DNA from: Bryobacterales bacterium
Lineage (GTDB): Bacteria > Acidobacteriota > Terriglobia > Bryobacterales > UBA6623
Assembly: GCA_022826925.1 (NCBI GenBank)
Contig: JAJDTX010000033.1
Location: forward strand, 1 to 64,000
Direction of reading: 5' to 3'
Length of the DNA: 64,000 nucleotides
In this document: positions 62,155 to 64,000 of the stretch, in pieces
Layout: each line of letters begins with the position of its first letter
Position numbering within the stretch: position 1 is the stretch's first letter
The notes under the pieces: model-generated
The model's input: only the letters and a program-made list of their open reading frames with translations
Databases searched by the model: none
Told to the model about the DNA's origin: nothing
Made by a program: the position numbers and the translations under genes

Positions 62155-63612
62155 CTAGCGCAGGTCGTAGGCCACCAGCTCCGTTTGGTTGCGGACGAAC
62201 AACAGGCCGTCCGCCATGGCCGGGACGTTCCAGGTCTTGCCCGGGATGGAATCGAAGCGAACGAGCTCCCGGTACTCGGTAGGCGTGGCTTCCACCAGGG
62301 CCAGCTCTCCGTCCTCGCTGATGATCACCAAGTGACCGGACGCATACAGGAGTTGTCCGTAGCGGTAGCGGCCTTTCTTCCAGAGACGCTCGCCGCTGCG
62401 CACGTCAACCGCTGCAAGGATCCCCTCGTCCAGCCCGTAGACAACCCCGTCGACCAGCACCGAAGGATTGAACTTGTTCTTCATGTTGAGGTTGAACCAG
62501 ACCTCTTCGACAGAGAAGCCGCTATCGCCCTGGGAGATCTGCAGCAGCGTCGCCCCGTGGCCGTAGCCGGACGAGACGAACACATGGCTGGCATCCACGA
62601 CCAGAGGCTGGGCGCAATTGGCGTCGTAGCTCGTCTTCCAGGGGTGGCTCCAGAGCTCGGAGCCGTCGTCCAATGACGCGCCGAGCACCCGCGTCCCGCT
62701 CACGATCAGCAGTTGCCGCTGCCCGGCGAGCGTCGCCACCTGCGGGGAGACGTATCCGGCCTTGTCGTCGAGGTTCGACCAGAGAACGTCGCCGGTAAGC
62801 TTGTCGTAGGCGAAGATCGACTTCCCGCCCCTCCCGCCGGGCAGGGCGATGACCATGTCGTCAACCACCAGAGGGGCCGCCGCCATGCCCCAGGTCAGGT
62901 TGGAGGCGTTGGCGTCCCTGAGGATGTTCCGCTGCCAGAGCACGTCCCCATTGCCGGCAGCCAGGCACAGCAGGTCGCCGTTCGCGCCCTGCGCGTAGAT
63001 CTTGCCGTCTGACCAGGTCGGCGTGGCGCGAGGCCCGTCGCCTCCCATCGATTCGCTGAACCGAGACTTCCACGAGTGCTCCCAAGCTTGGCGGCCGTCC
63101 TCAATCCTGTAAGCTGCTACGACTTCGCGATCGCGTCGCTGCTCGATCGTGAACAGCAGCCCGTCGGCCACGACCATCGAGGCGTAGCCGCCGCCGATCT
63201 GCTCGCGCCAGAGTTCCCGCGGGCCGTCGGGCGGCCAGTCGGTTCTGATGGGCGATTGATCATAAATTCCGGCGCGTCCCGGGCCGCGGTACTCGGTCCA
63301 GTAGTTCGCCGTCGCGGAAGCGTCGTCGGGGGGGCTTGCGGCGGCAGGCCTAGCCATGACAGGGGCCGCGGCCTGGGACGCGTCTCCTTCCGCTCGGGCC
63401 AATGAAACAGTGTCTAGGCGCCGGCCTGCCTCCAGATCCTCCATGCGCGACTCGGAGTCGACGTGCTCGACCACCAAGCCCCGGCCGGAACCGGAAAGAC
63501 CGATCGTCGCTCCTGACCAGTGCACGTACAGCCCGCCCGCCACGGCCACGGCGCAGATCGCTCCGAGAACGTACAGGGCAGTACGAATTAGGCTCTTGGC
63601 AAGCAACGGCAT
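62155..63612 (-). CDS. membrane-anchored PQQ-type beta-propeller protein
   Basis: Protein of 485 residues. An N-terminal signal anchor (LIRTALYVLGAICAVAVAGGLYV) is followed by a linker and a propeller of repeated PQQ-like blades, with TEYRGPGRAGIYDQ at the start, then repeats such as NGDLLCLAAGNGDVLWQRN, FAYDKLTGDVLWSNL, LGASLDDGSELWSH and LAAVDVRSGERLWKKG. The W-containing blade ends are typical. It may be an assembly scaffold or a dehydrogenase-like sensor; no PQQ catalytic residues can be asserted. It lies between nadE and the Gfo/Idh gene on the same strand. Confidence 0.87.
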   Translation of the reverse strand: MPLLAKSLIRTALYVLGAICAVAVAGGLYVHWSGATIGLSGSGRGLVVEHVDSESRMEDLEAGRRLDTVSLARAEGDASQAAAPVMARPAAASPPDDASATANYWTEYRGPGRAGIYDQSPIRTDWPPDGPRELWREQIGGGYASMVVADGLLFTIEQRRDREVVAAYRIEDGRQAWEHSWKSRFSESMGGDGPRATPTWSDGKIYAQGANGDLLCLAAGNGDVLWQRNILRDANASNLTWGMAAAPLVVDDMVIALPGGRGGKSIFAYDKLTGDVLWSNLDDKAGYVSPQVATLAGQRQLLIVSGTRVLGASLDDGSELWSHPWKTSYDANCAQPLVVDASHVFVSSGYGHGATLLQISQGDSGFSVEEVWFNLNMKNKFNPSVLVDGVVYGLDEGILAAVDVRSGERLWKKGRYRYGQLLYASGHLVIISEDGELALVEATPTEYRELVRFDSIPGKTWNVPAMADGLLFVRNQTELVAYDLR

Positions 63613-63654
63613 CGATCTCCCTCACCTACGACCGCGAGGATCGCTGCTCTTAGC

Positions 63655-64000
63655 CTAGCGGACATGGCGCTGCGCGATCGGGAATCGGCGGCCCATCCCG
63701 AATGCCTTCGATGTCACGCGCAGGCCCGGAGCGGCTTGCTGGCGCTTGTATTCGTTGCGGTCCACCATGCGGGCGATTTCCCGCACCATTTCGAGCGGAT
63801 GGCCCAAGCGCTCGGCGATTTCCGGCGCGGACAGGCACTCTTCGACGTATAGCCGCAGGATCGGATCCAGCACCTCGTAGGGCGGCAGGGAATCGGAATC
63901 CTTTTGATCGGGCCTCAGCTCCGCCGACGGCGGCTTGTCCAGCACCGATTGAGGGATGCCGCCGGGATGCCGCTCGTTGGCCACTCGCGCCAGCTCGTAG
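63655..64000 (-). CDS. nadE: glutamine-dependent NAD+ synthetase, C-terminal part (cut by window edge)
   Basis: Final ~114 residues of NadE, continuing off the right end. Characteristic C-terminal motifs: [70 protein letters not shown] and [11 protein letters not shown]. The last step of NAD biosynthesis, amidation of deamido-NAD with ATP. It is the first visible gene of a minus-strand run of seven genes. Confidence 0.95.
   Translation of the reverse strand, partial: YELARVANERHPGGIPQSVLDKPPSAELRPDQKDSDSLPPYEVLDPILRLYVEECLSAPEIAERLGHPLEMVREIARMVDRNEYKRQQAAPGLRVTSKAFGMGRRFPIAQRHVR

Noticed and set aside
1-64000. CRISPR array, rRNA or prophage
   Set aside because: No regularly spaced repeats, no rRNA-like stretch and no phage structural genes were found on either strand.

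Overview
This is a GC-rich bacterial chromosome segment that most resembles an Acidobacteriota of the Bryobacterales/Solibacter type. The evidence is a secreted protein ending in a TIGR03437-type domain (a family first described from Solibacter), an Oar-like TonB-dependent receptor with an N-terminal carboxypeptidase-regulatory domain, an LptD (so a double-membraned cell), many Tat-exported enzymes, five formylglycine-type sulfatases, and a DUF1501 protein paired with a CxxCH protein. No rRNA, CRISPR array or prophage is visible.

Layout. 0.3-6 kb (minus): sulfatase, selenocysteine tRNA (selC), SMP-30-like lactonase, second sulfatase and a TonB-type protein. 6-8.5 kb: RidA plus a D-threonine aldolase/D-serine dehydratase-like enzyme, divergent from a small secreted HExxH protein. 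8.6-18.8 kb: porin followed by two strong hairpins, an orphan gluconate-dehydrogenase subunit 3, a zinc-ribbon/TPR protein coupled to a ClC channel, and a YhaN/YhaO-like nuclease pair. 19-20.6 kb: HEPN-like protein and a PIN/ribbon-helix-helix toxin-antitoxin pair. 20.7-28 kb: lptD, a CxxCH/CBM-like secreted protein and DUF1501. 28.1-33.8 kb: a decay zone (MscS tail, possible hydrolase remnant, gene split by a TnpB element, partial DUF1501 copy) around one intact sulfatase. 34-45.9 kb: Oar receptor, two Gfo/Idh/MocA oxidoreductases, sulfatase, DUF1080, GDPD and M28 peptidase. 45.9-56.3 kb: carboxyltransferase, TIGR03437 protein, VTT membrane protein, SAM hydrolase, fhs, M23 peptidase and thiL. 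56.4-64 kb (minus): a probable operon of nadE, PQQ-type propeller, Gfo/Idh, TonB, sulfatase, small membrane protein and SSS symporter.

The common theme is outer-membrane uptake and degradation of sulfated glycans. The Oar receptor and two TonB proteins would energise import. Sulfatases, DUF1080 and Gfo/Idh enzymes would desulfate and oxidise sugars, and an SSS symporter is coupled to one sulfatase.

The most distinctive observation is the TnpB element at 31293-32573. It has 15-bp terminal inverted repeats (13/15) and a perfect 8-bp flanking duplication. Its exact removal with one repeat copy rejoins the two halves of the host gene in frame. TnpB genes normally ride in IS200/IS605 or IS607 elements, which do not make such duplications. 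The second notable item is a well-formed tRNA-Sec with no other selenium gene or clear selenoprotein in the window.
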